From the NCBI GenBank assembly GCA_015486315.1, contig WFRY01000330.1:1-33831 (forward strand): a DNA stretch of 33,831 bases, written 5' to 3'. The notes beneath the pieces are model-generated. The model did not search any database. It saw nothing but the letters and a program-made list of their open reading frames with translations, and was not told the DNA's origin. Numbering within the stretch: the stretch's first letter is position 1; every line of letters begins with the position of its first letter. The DNA comes from Desulfobulbaceae bacterium (GTDB taxonomy: Bacteria > Desulfobacterota > Desulfobulbia > Desulfobulbales > Desulfobulbaceae). This document shows, in pieces, positions 25,331 to 33,749 of the stretch. The position numbers and the translations under genes are program-made.

Positions 25331-28300
25331 CCCGGACCCAGTTCTCCGGAAAACATGGCCCCCTGGGATGGATGGCCGCCAATCCTGTGGCCGCCAATAT
25401 CCTGATGCTCTTCTTCCTGCTCGGCGGCCTGTACTGGTCCTCCCAGATCAGACAGGAGGTATTTCCTGAATTTGACCTGGACGAAGTCATTGTCCGGGTC
25501 GCCTATCCCGGAGCCAGCCCGGAAGAAGTCGCTGAAGGAATCATCCTGCCGGTGGAAGAGGCGGTTTCATCGCTTGCCGGGATTAAGGAGATCACCAGTT
25601 CCGCTGTCGAGGGCAGCGGAACTGTCCGTATAGAGGCGATGCTGGACATGGATCTGCAGCAGCTGGCCCTTGACGTCAAAAACGAGGTGGATCGAATCGC
25701 CTCGTTCCCTGTTGATGCGGAAGAACCATCCGTGACCATACCAATCAAACGCAGGTCGGTGATTACCCTGATCCTGTATGGCAACCTCAGCCGTCATGTA
25801 CTGCGCGAAAATGCGGAGCTGGTCCGTGACCAACTGCTGCAGGATAAGATCATCTCCCAGGTTGAACTGCTGGGAGCACGTCCCCTTGAAATTTCCATTG
25901 ATATTTCCCTGGATACCCTGCGCAGTTTTGATCTCAACCTGCAGGACGTTGCCGGCCGCATTCGCCAGGCCTCCCTTGACCTGCCCGGCGGCACCATCAA
26001 GGCACCCGGCGGCCAGGTGCAGCTCAGGATGAAGGAGCGGCGTGATTTCGGCCATGAGTTCGGCAGTCTGCCGGTATTGACCACGGCTGACGGCACCCCT
26101 GTCCTGCTGCGGGATATTGCAGTCATTACGGACGGCTTCAGAGAGACCGATCGGGAACTGAGCTATAATCACAAACCGGCCATCGGTGTAGAGGTGTTCC
26201 GGGTGGGTGAGCAGGGCCCCATTGAAATTGCCGATGCCGTGCGCAGACATATCACCCGATTACAGGCCGTACTGCCTGACGGCATAGAGGTCGCAGCAGT
26301 AAATGACCGATCCGAAATCTATAAACAGCGCCTGCACCTGCTGCTCAAAAACGGCTACCTGGGTTTACTCCTGGTCTTTCTCCTGCTGGGCATCTTTCTG
26401 GAACCACGCCTTGCCTTCTGGGTAACCATGGGCATTCCGGTTTCTTTTGCCGGTGCCCTGCTCTTTCTGCCCATGCTTGATGTATCCATCAATATGGTGT
26501 CGCTGTTTGCCTTTATTGTCTCGCTTGGTATTGTTGTAGATGATACCATTATTATCGGCGAAAATATACACAGCCTCCGGCAGCGCGGCATGTCCGCTCT
26601 GGATGCGTCCATTGCCGGGGTGCGGGAGATGGCGGTCCCGGTGACTTTTTCCGTGCTTACAAACATCATTACCTTTATGCCCCTCTACTTCATTCCCGGA
26701 GTAATGGGCAAAATATTCCGTAACATCCCCCTGGTTGTGGTGGTGGTCTTTGCCATCTCGCTTGTTGAAGCCCTTTTTGTTCTGCCCGCCCATCTTGGCC
26801 ACCAGAAGCCGCTGCGCGGAAAAATAACGACCACTATAGCCGACTGGCAGGCAATGATCAGCCAGGGCATCCGCCGGTTTATCAGCCGGGTCTTTACTCC
26901 CATGCTCATCTTCTGTCTCCGCTACCGTTACATTACCGTGGCGACCGGTATTGTGCTGCTGATGATCACCGGGGCCTACGTCAAAAGCGGACGCATGGGC
27001 ATGACCATGTTTCCCCGCATTGAATCGGACAAAGCCTATGTCAATTTTTCTCTGCCCGTGGGAGTGCCGCTGGAACAGACGCAGGAGGCAAGAGACAGAC
27101 TGCTGGCTGCTGCAGAAAAAATCAGTCAGGAAAACGGCGGCAGAGTCCTGGTGCAGGGCATGCTCTCTGAAATCATCGACAACACCGGCTGGATTAAAGT
27201 CTTTCTCACGCCTCCGGATTCCCGCCCCCTGTCAACAGCTGAATTTGTTAAAAAATGGCGGCGGCTGACCAGGCACATCCCCGGCATTGAGTCAATCCGG
27301 TTTAAATCCAACTTCGGCGGGCCCGGATCAGGCGCAGTCCTGACCGTCGAGCTGGCCCATCGAAACAGTGCTGTCCTTGAACAGGCCGGCAGTGAACTGG
27401 CCGCAGCACTCACCTCCTTTGCAACGGTCAGTGATATAGATGACGGCTTTGCCGGAGGCAAGCAGCAGTTTGATTTTCAGCTGCTCAACACAGGATACCG
27501 TCTGGGACTGCGCCCGGAAACCGTGGCCCGTCAGATCCGCGCCTCCTTTTATGGCTACGAAATTACCCGCCAGCTGCGTGGACGAAACGAAATACGGGTA
27601 ATGATCCGGTTGCCCGAGCAGGAACGTAGATCCCTGCACTCCCTGGAGACCATGATGATCCGCCTGCCGAACGGTGGTGAAGTTCCCCTCTCCGCTGTTG
27701 CCGCCATCACCAGGGGCCGGGCCGATACAAAAATTGAACGGCGTAACGGGCGCAGGATCATCCGGGTTACCGCCGATATCACCCCGCCCAGCCAGTCCGA
27801 CCAGGTGGTTACCGTGCTGAGAGAGGAAATCCTGCCCGAACTGCAGAAACAGTTTCCGGGACTGTCCTTTGATTTCAGCGGCAAGCAGAAAGATCGGAAA
27901 GAATCCATGCAGGCACTGGCCCGGGGAATGGCTACCGCCCTGCTGCTGGTCTACGTGCTGCTTGCCGTTGTCTTCAGGTCGTATATACAGCCGGCAATCA
28001 TCATGACCGCCATTCCCTTCGGCATTGTCGGTGCTGTTCTCGGCCACCTGATCATGGGCTATTCCCTGAGCCTGATCTCTTTTTTCGGTATTGTGGCCCT
28101 GTCCGGCGTGGTGGTCAACGACTCACTGGTCCTTATTGATCTGGCCAACCGGAAACGAATGGAGGGCCAAACCGGTTATGCAGCAGTGGTTAACGCCGCA
28201 GTATCAAGATTCCGGCCCATCCTGCTCACCACTCTGACCACTTTTTTCGGCCTGCTGCCGATGATCTTTGAGACCTCACGCCAGGCCAGGTTTCTTATTC

Positions 28301-28464
28301 CCATGGCTATCTCCCTTGGGTTTGGTATTCTTTTTGCAACCATCATTACCCTGGTTCTGGTACCATCTCTATACCTGATCCTGCAGGACATCCATAACAT
28401 TGCACCGGCTGAAGGAAAAACCATCAATGGCAGCCGTTCCCATTCCAGAAGGTATTCATTATGA
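25327..28464 (+). CDS. RND-family efflux pump, inner-membrane permease
   Basis: Proton-driven drug or metabolite exporter of the AcrB superfamily, 1045 residues. The N-terminus has a membrane helix (NPVAANILMLFFLLGGLYW), then the porter domain (VAYPGASPEEVAEGI). TM4 has the proton-relay pair in GIVVDDTIIIGENI, and the second half repeats the layout with ALSGVVVNDSLVLIDLANR and RFRPILLTTLTTFFGLLP. The overall pattern is that of hydrophobe/amphiphile pumps rather than the metal (CzcA) type, but the substrate cannot be read from the sequence. It overlaps the fusion protein and the downstream nucleotidase-like gene by 4 bp each. Confidence 0.95.
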   Translation: MTRTQFSGKHGPLGWMAANPVAANILMLFFLLGGLYWSSQIRQEVFPEFDLDEVIVRVAYPGASPEEVAEGIILPVEEAVSSLAGIKEITSSAVEGSGTVRIEAMLDMDLQQLALDVKNEVDRIASFPVDAEEPSVTIPIKRRSVITLILYGNLSRHVLRENAELVRDQLLQDKIISQVELLGARPLEISIDISLDTLRSFDLNLQDVAGRIRQASLDLPGGTIKAPGGQVQLRMKERRDFGHEFGSLPVLTTADGTPVLLRDIAVITDGFRETDRELSYNHKPAIGVEVFRVGEQGPIEIADAVRRHITRLQAVLPDGIEVAAVNDRSEIYKQRLHLLLKNGYLGLLLVFLLLGIFLEPRLAFWVTMGIPVSFAGALLFLPMLDVSINMVSLFAFIVSLGIVVDDTIIIGENIHSLRQRGMSALDASIAGVREMAVPVTFSVLTNIITFMPLYFIPGVMGKIFRNIPLVVVVVFAISLVEALFVLPAHLGHQKPLRGKITTTIADWQAMISQGIRRFISRVFTPMLIFCLRYRYITVATGIVLLMITGAYVKSGRMGMTMFPRIESDKAYVNFSLPVGVPLEQTQEARDRLLAAAEKISQENGGRVLVQGMLSEIIDNTGWIKVFLTPPDSRPLSTAEFVKKWRRLTRHIPGIESIRFKSNFGGPGSGAVLTVELAHRNSAVLEQAGSELAAALTSFATVSDIDDGFAGGKQQFDFQLLNTGYRLGLRPETVARQIRASFYGYEITRQLRGRNEIRVMIRLPEQERRSLHSLETMMIRLPNGGEVPLSAVAAITRGRADTKIERRNGRRIIRVTADITPPSQSDQVVTVLREEILPELQKQFPGLSFDFSGKQKDRKESMQALARGMATALLLVYVLLAVVFRSYIQPAIIMTAIPFGIVGAVLGHLIMGYSLSLISFFGIVALSGVVVNDSLVLIDLANRKRMEGQTGYAAVVNAAVSRFRPILLTTLTTFFGLLPMIFETSRQARFLIPMAISLGFGILFATIITLVLVPSLYLILQDIHNIAPAEGKTINGSRSHSRRYSL

Positions 28465-30092
28465 TCAGCGAAAAAAAACAGCAACTCCTTATCTTCAGTA
28501 TACTCTGTCTGCTGGCAGGCTGTGGCCTGATATCCTGCGCTCAGAAAGCACCGGAACCTGCTCCGGCAGTACGCAAACTCACCATCATCGGCACGGGTGA
28601 TCTGCAGGGAAACCTTGAGCCGACACTCAGATCAATTCGCATTACCAGGGGAGAAGAAAAAACCGAGGTCGTTGGAGGCATCAGCAGGCTTGCCGCGCTG
28701 ATCAAACAGATCCGGCAGGAGAGCCCGGATCCGGTAATTGCCGTATCTTCCGGTGATGATCTCATGGGGAAATACTTCCAGCAGTTCAGGGGCAAGGCCA
28801 TCTTCAGTCTGATGGATACGGCAGGTTATGAACTGCTGGCCCTGGGCAATCATGAATTCGACCATGGCCCCGAGGTGTTGGCCCGGGCTCTGAACTCCGT
28901 TGACTTCACTGTACTCTGCTCTGATCTGGAGGTCGAAAAAACCTCCATGGCAGGAAGCTGTCAACCGTATCTGCTCAAGGACTACCAGGGTATCCGGGTA
29001 GGTTTCTTCTCCCTTATGACGAATGATTTCCCGGTGGTTACAGTACACGGCAAGGTAAAAATCCGGCAAAACCAGGTGGTCGTTGCCCGCAACATGGTTG
29101 AGCTGCTCAGGAAAAAAGGCGCCCGGATCATTATCGCGGTCACCCATATCGGGACGGCCAAAGACCGGGAACTTGCCGCAGGTGTAGAAGGCATTGATAT
29201 CATATTCGGCGGTCATTCCCATAACTACCAGGCCACAGTGGAACGAGTGAACAACACACTTATTGTCAACGGCGGCGAAAAGGGTCCGGCCCTGGTCAGG
29301 CTGGATGTTTCTCTGGATAAGGATAATCATATACTGCCGGGCTCGGCAGCATACACACTCATTCCGGTCACAGCAGATATCAAGCCTGTTCCTGCAGTGG
29401 AAACACAACTTGCCCAGTACCGAAATCAACTGCCTGCGGCAACCGTGGTGGGGAAAACAGAACAGGAATGGGACCTGAGCAGTACAAGTCTGCGCACCCG
29501 GGAATCAGCCGTTGCCGATCTGGTGACTGATATAATACGCAACCAGTTTCAGGTTGACGTCGTCCTCTACAATGGGGGTGCCTTTCGCGGCAGGCAACAA
29601 TACCCTGCCGGTCCGATTACCAATAGGATGTTGACCGACATAGACGAATTTGAATGCACTATCTACCTGCTGACCATACAGGGAAAATATCTCCGCCAAA
29701 TCCTTGAACACTCTGCCACCCTGATCGGCGAGGGGGGATTTTTGCAGGTTTCAGGGATTCAATTCAAAATTGACCCCAATGGACTCCCCCAGAAACTGTC
29801 GGTAACAGACGCTGCACACTCCCGCATCAGTCAGGCGGGCAGCCGAGTCCAGGATATCAGGATACAGTCCTCAGACGGTTCCTGGCAACCCATTGATCCT
29901 GAGCACGAGTACCGAATTGCCAGCAACAGTTTTCTGGTCGAGATGGGGGGGAACCATTATTTCTGGTTAAAAAAATACGGTACCGATATCCGGAACACCT
30001 ACCTGACCATGGGAGCAATCATGATAAACTATGTCCGCAATCATAAGGTCGTCAATCCCGTCACACCGGACGGCAGGATTACCATAAAATAA
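28461..30092 (+). CDS. 5'-nucleotidase/UshA-like metallophosphatase lipoprotein
   Basis: Predicted exported phosphatase of 543 residues. A lipoprotein signal has LAGC with Cys21. The metallophosphatase domain shows SSGDD (99-100), GNHEFDHG (129-136), THIG and GGHSHNYQ. The first metal motif, normally DxH, reads GTGDLQGNLEP, so Gln49 replaces the His ligand. The C-terminal 5'-nucleotidase domain is present (VLYNGGAFRGRQQYPAG; MGGNHYFW). Its ATG overlaps the RND stop by 4 bp, so it belongs to the efflux operon. It may hydrolyse nucleotides or another phosphate ester at the cell surface; the link with the pump is inferred from coupling only. Activity with the changed ligand is uncertain. Confidence 0.88.
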   Translation: MISEKKQQLLIFSILCLLAGCGLISCAQKAPEPAPAVRKLTIIGTGDLQGNLEPTLRSIRITRGEEKTEVVGGISRLAALIKQIRQESPDPVIAVSSGDDLMGKYFQQFRGKAIFSLMDTAGYELLALGNHEFDHGPEVLARALNSVDFTVLCSDLEVEKTSMAGSCQPYLLKDYQGIRVGFFSLMTNDFPVVTVHGKVKIRQNQVVVARNMVELLRKKGARIIIAVTHIGTAKDRELAAGVEGIDIIFGGHSHNYQATVERVNNTLIVNGGEKGPALVRLDVSLDKDNHILPGSAAYTLIPVTADIKPVPAVETQLAQYRNQLPAATVVGKTEQEWDLSSTSLRTRESAVADLVTDIIRNQFQVDVVLYNGGAFRGRQQYPAGPITNRMLTDIDEFECTIYLLTIQGKYLRQILEHSATLIGEGGFLQVSGIQFKIDPNGLPQKLSVTDAAHSRISQAGSRVQDIRIQSSDGSWQPIDPEHEYRIASNSFLVEMGGNHYFWLKKYGTDIRNTYLTMGAIMINYVRNHKVVNPVTPDGRITIK

Positions 30093-30103
30093 TGGTTTGC
30101 GCA

Positions 30104-30132
30104 GTAAGCGCTCCATGAACACCCTGCTGCCA
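30104..30132 (+). mobile_element. Solo end of a family B MITE (fragment)
   Basis: GTAAGCGCTCCATGAACACC, continuing CTGCTG, matches the end of copy 12424-12571 with one difference over 26 bases, then diverges. No second end or target duplication was found within about 200 bp, so this is a truncated remnant. It sits 12 bp after the nucleotidase-like stop codon. Confidence 0.7.
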
Positions 30133-30134
30133 AG

Positions 30135-30158
30135 AGATGTCAATTTTTCGACATCTTT
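30135..30158 (+). terminator. Weak hairpin after the efflux operon
   Basis: AGATGTC and GACATCT form a 7-bp stem around an 8-nt loop, followed by TTGCC. It could end the efflux operon transcript, but the T-run is short. Confidence 0.35.
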
Positions 30159-30247
30159 GCCGTCTTTACCTCATAGCCTCTTTGTCACCGGCAAGACTTA
30201 TTGACATAACATGCTGTTTCAACAGATTAAATATTAAAATAATTTTT

Positions 30248-30266
30248 ATTGGCACGATATTAGCTT
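30248..30266 (+). promoter_or_regulatory. Sigma-54 (-24/-12) promoter candidate for the PilZ gene
   Basis: The site ATTGGCACGATATTAGCTT has GG (30251-30252) and GC (30263-30264) exactly 10 nt apart, and TTGGCACG matches the -24 consensus fully; the -12 box is TAGC instead of TTGC. Transcription would begin near 30276, 44 nt before the ATG. This is the best of the three candidates. Confidence 0.65.
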
Positions 30267-30319
30267 CTTTACAATCAAATTGTATTGCAAAATTTCAGCA
30301 AATAGACAGGAGATTGCAA

Positions 30320-30619
30320 ATGTTAAACGAACGACGTCATGCCGGCAGATATGAAATCAACTACCCCCTGCTGCTCACAGAGAAAACAGGGCCGGCCGAA
30401 GGAACATATCTGGCACAAATTCTTGACGCCGGAACAGACGGTATGCGCCTGCTGCTGGCTGGTGCCAACCCTCTCCAAGTCGGCAGTGAATTGAACCTTG
30501 CCTGTTCTCCTGCCCGTGATAACGAAGATGATCAGGGGTGGCAACCTGTTCATCTTCGCTGTAAGGTTGCCTGGCAGGATCTGGATAATAACCAGATAGG
30601 CCTGGCCTATATCCAATAA
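30320..30619 (+). CDS. PilZ-domain protein (possible c-di-GMP receptor)
   Basis: A 99-residue single-domain protein. The first PilZ motif RxxxR is Arg6-Arg10 in ERRHAGRYE. The second motif (D/N)xSxxG reads DAGTDG, with Gly in place of Ser. The end, CKVAWQDLDNNQIGLAYIQ, matches the usual PilZ C-terminal strands. The track start at 30137 extends the frame through the leader and is not credible; the ATG at 30320 has AGGAG seven bases upstream. A sigma-54 promoter candidate precedes it and a terminator follows, so it is transcribed alone. c-di-GMP binding is plausible from RxxxR but weakened by the changed second motif. Confidence 0.85.
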   Translation: MLNERRHAGRYEINYPLLLTEKTGPAEGTYLAQILDAGTDGMRLLLAGANPLQVGSELNLACSPARDNEDDQGWQPVHLRCKVAWQDLDNNQIGLAYIQ

Positions 30620-30636
30620 CAGGTAACCTCCCTGCT

Positions 30637-30675
30637 CCCCGGCAAGGCCGCCTCCTCCCTGCCGGGGTGTTTTTT
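30637..30675 (+). terminator. Rho-independent terminator after the PilZ gene
   Basis: CCCCGGCA (30637-30644) pairs with TGCCGGGG (30660-30667), followed by TGTTTTTT. It begins 17 nt after the stop. A second weaker hairpin, CCGACA with TGTCGG, lies near 30700-30722 before another T-rich run. Confidence 0.85.
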
Positions 30676-30847
30676 CCGCAGTAGTTCTCCTTTTTAGCCC
30701 CGACAACAGGCCCCCTGTCGGATTTTCTTGTTTTTTCCGGTTTTCTCTGCTATTTCCCGATCACTATTCAAATTGTATACAGGCCCCTCTGTCCTGCTTT
30801 GCTCCCGACAGTGAGCATAAACCTTAACAAATCCGAACCTCCTGTCC

Positions 30848-32089
30848 ATGAACCCCTATCTCATCTTTATTCTGGCCGTCCTGATCCTGAGCTACCTCCT
30901 GAATCTGCTCATTGCCGTCCTGGAACTGCGGGCTCTGGACCCTGAGCTGCCAATTGAGTTCAGGGATGTCTTTAATCAGGAGAAATACCGAAAATCTCAG
31001 CAATACACCAGAGTAACGACCCGTTTCTCCCAAATTCAAGATACCTTTATGCTGCTGGTCACTATCTGGTTTATCCTGGCAGGCGGCTTTAACAAACTGG
31101 ATCTGATCGCCCGCAGTTTCGGACTGGCCTCCATTGGTACCGGTCTGCTGTTCACCGGAGGACTTGTCCTGCTCTCCTCCGTTGTGGGCCTGCCTTTCTC
31201 CATCTACTCCACCTTTGTCATTGAAGAACGATTTGGTTTCAACACAACCACCCTGAAAACTTTTATCCTGGACCTGTTGAAAACCATAGTCCTGGCTGTC
31301 TGTATCGGAGGACCGCTGCTGACTGCCATACTCTGGTTTTTCCAGGTCACCGGCAGCCTGGCCTGGTTATACTGCTGGCTCGCCGTTACCATCTTTATCC
31401 TCATCATCCAGTTCCTGGCCCCGGTACTGATCATGCCGCTGTTTAACAAGTTTACTCCGCTTGAGGATGGGGAGCTGAAAAAATCAATCTCCGACTATGC
31501 ACAGGCGCAGCAGTTTGCCATCCAGGGTATTTACACCATGGATGGATCCAAACGTTCGACCCGGCTCAATGCTTTTTTCACCGGTTTCGGCCGCTTTCGC
31601 AGGATTGTTTTTTTTGATACCCTGGTGGAAAAACTTAAAGTCAAGGAGATCGTCGCTGTCCTGGCTCACGAAATGGGCCATTTCAAACATAAGCATATTT
31701 TCAAGATGATGGCGGCCTCCATTCTCCAGACAGGGATCATGTTTTTTATCATGTCCCTGTTCCTGGAGAACCGGCAGCTCTTTGCAGCCTTTGGCATGGA
31801 ACATGTTTCCATCTACGGGGGACTGATTTTCTTTGGTTTTCTCTATGCACCATTCTCCACCCTGATCGCCATCTTCTTTAACCTGTTTTCCAGAAAACAT
31901 GAGTTTGAAGCAGATGCCTGGGCAGTGACCAGCACGGGACAACCACAGGATTTGATCAGCGGACTGAAAAAACTCTGTGTCCACAACCTCTCCAACCTGA
32001 CCCCGCACCCGCTCAATGTGTTTGTAAACTACTCCCACCCGCCGATTCTGCAGCGGATCCGGGCCATTGAGCAGTTGTCAAAGACATGA
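30848..32089 (+). CDS. M48-family membrane metalloprotease (Ste24/CAAX-protease-like)
   Basis: A polytopic zinc protease of 413 residues. The N-terminal M48 extension carries several membrane helices. The zinc site is HEMGH (274-278) in VLAHEMGHFKHKHIF, and the third ligand lies in HEFEADAWA (351-359). SKRSTRLNAFFTGFGRFRRIVFFDTL is the strand-loop typical of Ste24-type proteases. In bacteria such enzymes are linked to membrane-protein quality control; there is no prenylation to suggest CAAX processing. Its stop overlaps a tiny zinc-ribbon ORF by 4 bp, making it the first gene of a three-gene coupled set. Confidence 0.92.
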   Translation: MNPYLIFILAVLILSYLLNLLIAVLELRALDPELPIEFRDVFNQEKYRKSQQYTRVTTRFSQIQDTFMLLVTIWFILAGGFNKLDLIARSFGLASIGTGLLFTGGLVLLSSVVGLPFSIYSTFVIEERFGFNTTTLKTFILDLLKTIVLAVCIGGPLLTAILWFFQVTGSLAWLYCWLAVTIFILIIQFLAPVLIMPLFNKFTPLEDGELKKSISDYAQAQQFAIQGIYTMDGSKRSTRLNAFFTGFGRFRRIVFFDTLVEKLKVKEIVAVLAHEMGHFKHKHIFKMMAASILQTGIMFFIMSLFLENRQLFAAFGMEHVSIYGGLIFFGFLYAPFSTLIAIFFNLFSRKHEFEADAWAVTSTGQPQDLISGLKKLCVHNLSNLTPHPLNVFVNYSHPPILQRIRAIEQLSKT

Positions 32090-32238
32090 CCCAACCGATA
32101 ACCAAACACCATGTGACCTGTCCTGTCTGCGGCCGCAGCTTTGCCATGGATGCAGTGATATGGTCTGAGCAGTCCGGGCACCCCCTCTACCCTGAATGCC
32201 GGGCAGAAGAAGAGAGTTGCGGGTGCAGCGATGATTAA
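32086..32238 (+). CDS. Small zinc-ribbon-like protein (50 aa), not in the ORF track
   Basis: A 50-codon frame, MTQPITKHHVTCPVCGRSF to the end SCGCSDD. Its ATG overlaps the M48 stop by 4 bp, and its stop overlaps the start of the SprT-like gene by 8 bp, so it is translated in a coupled chain. It has CPVC, a third Cys in YPEC and a CGC near the end, a possible zinc-binding set. The family was not recognised. Alternatively it could be a coupling leader, but a Cys pattern of this kind favours a real protein. Confidence 0.7.
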   Translation: MTQPITKHHVTCPVCGRSFAMDAVIWSEQSGHPLYPECRAEEESCGCSDD

Positions 32239-33349
32239 TGAACTGCAGCAGTTATGGCTTAACCAGCTGGTGCGTGAATTTACCGATATCTGTTTTCAGT
32301 ACCGGCTTGAACTTCGACCCCCTATTCTGGAACTGTCAAATGCGACAAAGCAGTTGGGGTGCTGGCTTCCCGGCCAAAGAACAATCAGGTTAAGCCGCAG
32401 CCTTATCATGGAGAACCCATGGGACGTTGTGCTGATGGTATTCAAACATGAAATGGCCCACCAGGTATGCAGTGAAATCTTTGCCTGCCGCAACAATGGG
32501 CATGATCAACATTTCCAACAGGCCTGCCGAATGCTTGGCGTGCCGCCTCCCTATAACCGTTCCTCCGGTGATCTGACCGAGGTGGTCTGCCGACCGCCGG
32601 AAGACCGGCAGACCACAGCCGGACGAAACATCATCGTACGTATAAACAAATTACTGGCCCTGGCCGGATCCGACAACGAACACGAGGCAGCCCTTGCCAT
32701 GCAGCGAGCCACCGAACTCCTGCATCGACATAATCTGAATGCAGCAACAGACACATCCCCATCGACCTGCACCCGCCTCATCATCAATACCCGGAAAAAA
32801 CAGATCCCCTCCTTCAGACGATCCATCTGTGCAATCCTGAGGGATTATTTTTTTGTCCAGATCATCTGCTCATCAATCTATGACCCGCAGACAGACAACA
32901 CCTACAAAACCATTGAACTGCTGGGCAGGGCTGAAAACGTGCCGGTTGCCGAACACTGCTATTACTTCCTGGAACAGCAATTAGAAGGCCTCTGGCAAAA
33001 AAATCGCCATAAATTCAGGGGTAATACCCGCACAGCCAAGAACAGCTATTACCTTGGCCTGCTGCACGGCTTTGCCCGGAAGCTGGCAGCCCAGGTTCAG
33101 AGTAATGAGAGAATAAATGAGCAGGCTCTTTCCGGGAAAATAACTCCGGGAGCTCTGGCTGTAACCACGGACAACCAGTTACAGGATTTTGTCGGTTTCC
33201 ACTTTCCGCGCCTGAAGACACGTACTGTTCGTGGAGCCAGGATCTATCGACAGCCCTATGATGAAGCCGTAGCTACCGGCAAAACCATTGTCTTAAATAG
33301 AAGTGTTACCGATAAAAAAAAGGGTGCAGGAGGGCTGCTCAAGAGATAA
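32231..33349 (+). CDS. SprT-like zinc-metalloprotease domain fused to DUF2786
   Basis: A soluble protein of 372 residues. The N-terminal SprT-like domain has HEMAH (73-77) in VFKHEMAHQVC, with His91 or His94 (GHDQHF) as the likely third zinc ligand. A DUF2786 helical motif follows at about 138-170 (INKLLALAGSDNEHEAALAM), then a region of about 170 residues that usually accompanies DUF2786 (YYLGLLHGFARKL). SprT-like domains in SprT and Spartan act on DNA-bound proteins, so a nucleic-acid-linked protease role is possible but inferred. Its start overlaps the zinc-ribbon ORF, placing it in one operon with the M48 protease. Confidence 0.85.
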   Translation: MINELQQLWLNQLVREFTDICFQYRLELRPPILELSNATKQLGCWLPGQRTIRLSRSLIMENPWDVVLMVFKHEMAHQVCSEIFACRNNGHDQHFQQACRMLGVPPPYNRSSGDLTEVVCRPPEDRQTTAGRNIIVRINKLLALAGSDNEHEAALAMQRATELLHRHNLNAATDTSPSTCTRLIINTRKKQIPSFRRSICAILRDYFFVQIICSSIYDPQTDNTYKTIELLGRAENVPVAEHCYYFLEQQLEGLWQKNRHKFRGNTRTAKNSYYLGLLHGFARKLAAQVQSNERINEQALSGKITPGALAVTTDNQLQDFVGFHFPRLKTRTVRGARIYRQPYDEAVATGKTIVLNRSVTDKKKGAGGLLKR

Positions 33350-33684
33350 TTAAAAGGCTTAAGGCGGGTGTAATGCTGCCGGGCCCTTGTCCACATCATC
33401 ACCCGATTAAAGTACAACATATTTTTCATATTTCCCCTGCCGGTTTATAGAAGACCAACCTTACCCGTGCCCCCTGCAGCAACCTGACCCACCTGCAACA
33501 CAACTGTCGGCCATATCGCCACACTCCTGTTATTTCCCGCCACAGTAATGTAAAATATCTCAGTCTGCAGCACATAAGTGTTGTAGGCCCACCTCTGTAA
33601 TCCGCTGAATTATAAAACAAAAATTAGGAATAAAAACAGATAATTATAACACACCATTACCTTTTACTTGTTAAAAAATTCAAT
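33350..33684. other. Intergenic stretch without a supported gene
   Basis: The 64-residue minus-strand ORF here (33426-33620) has no ribosome site and no recognisable motif. The region becomes AT-rich from about 33600. I see no convincing terminator after the SprT-like gene and no RNA gene. Confidence 0.5.
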
Positions 33685-33704
33685 TCAGGCACGCATGGTG
33701 CAAT
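33685..33704 (+). promoter_or_regulatory. Sigma-54 (-24/-12) promoter candidate for the last gene
   Basis: The site TCAGGCACGCATGGTGCAAT has GG (33688-33689) and GC (33700-33701) 10 nt apart; GGCACG matches the -24 box and GTGCA approximates TTGCA. Start near 33713 leaves a leader of about 37 nt containing the ribosome site. It shares CAGGCAC with the candidate at 422-440. Confidence 0.6.
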
Positions 33705-33749
33705 AGTGAGGACAAAGAAACAAACCAACCAATAAATCAGGAGGACACC

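Noticed and set aside
30137-30319. Longer N-terminus of the PilZ protein (160 aa)
   Set aside because: It would place the sigma-54 promoter and the ribosome site inside the coding region; the ATG at 30320 is better supported.
33426-33620. 64-residue minus-strand ORF
   Set aside because: No ribosome site or motif; treated as non-coding.
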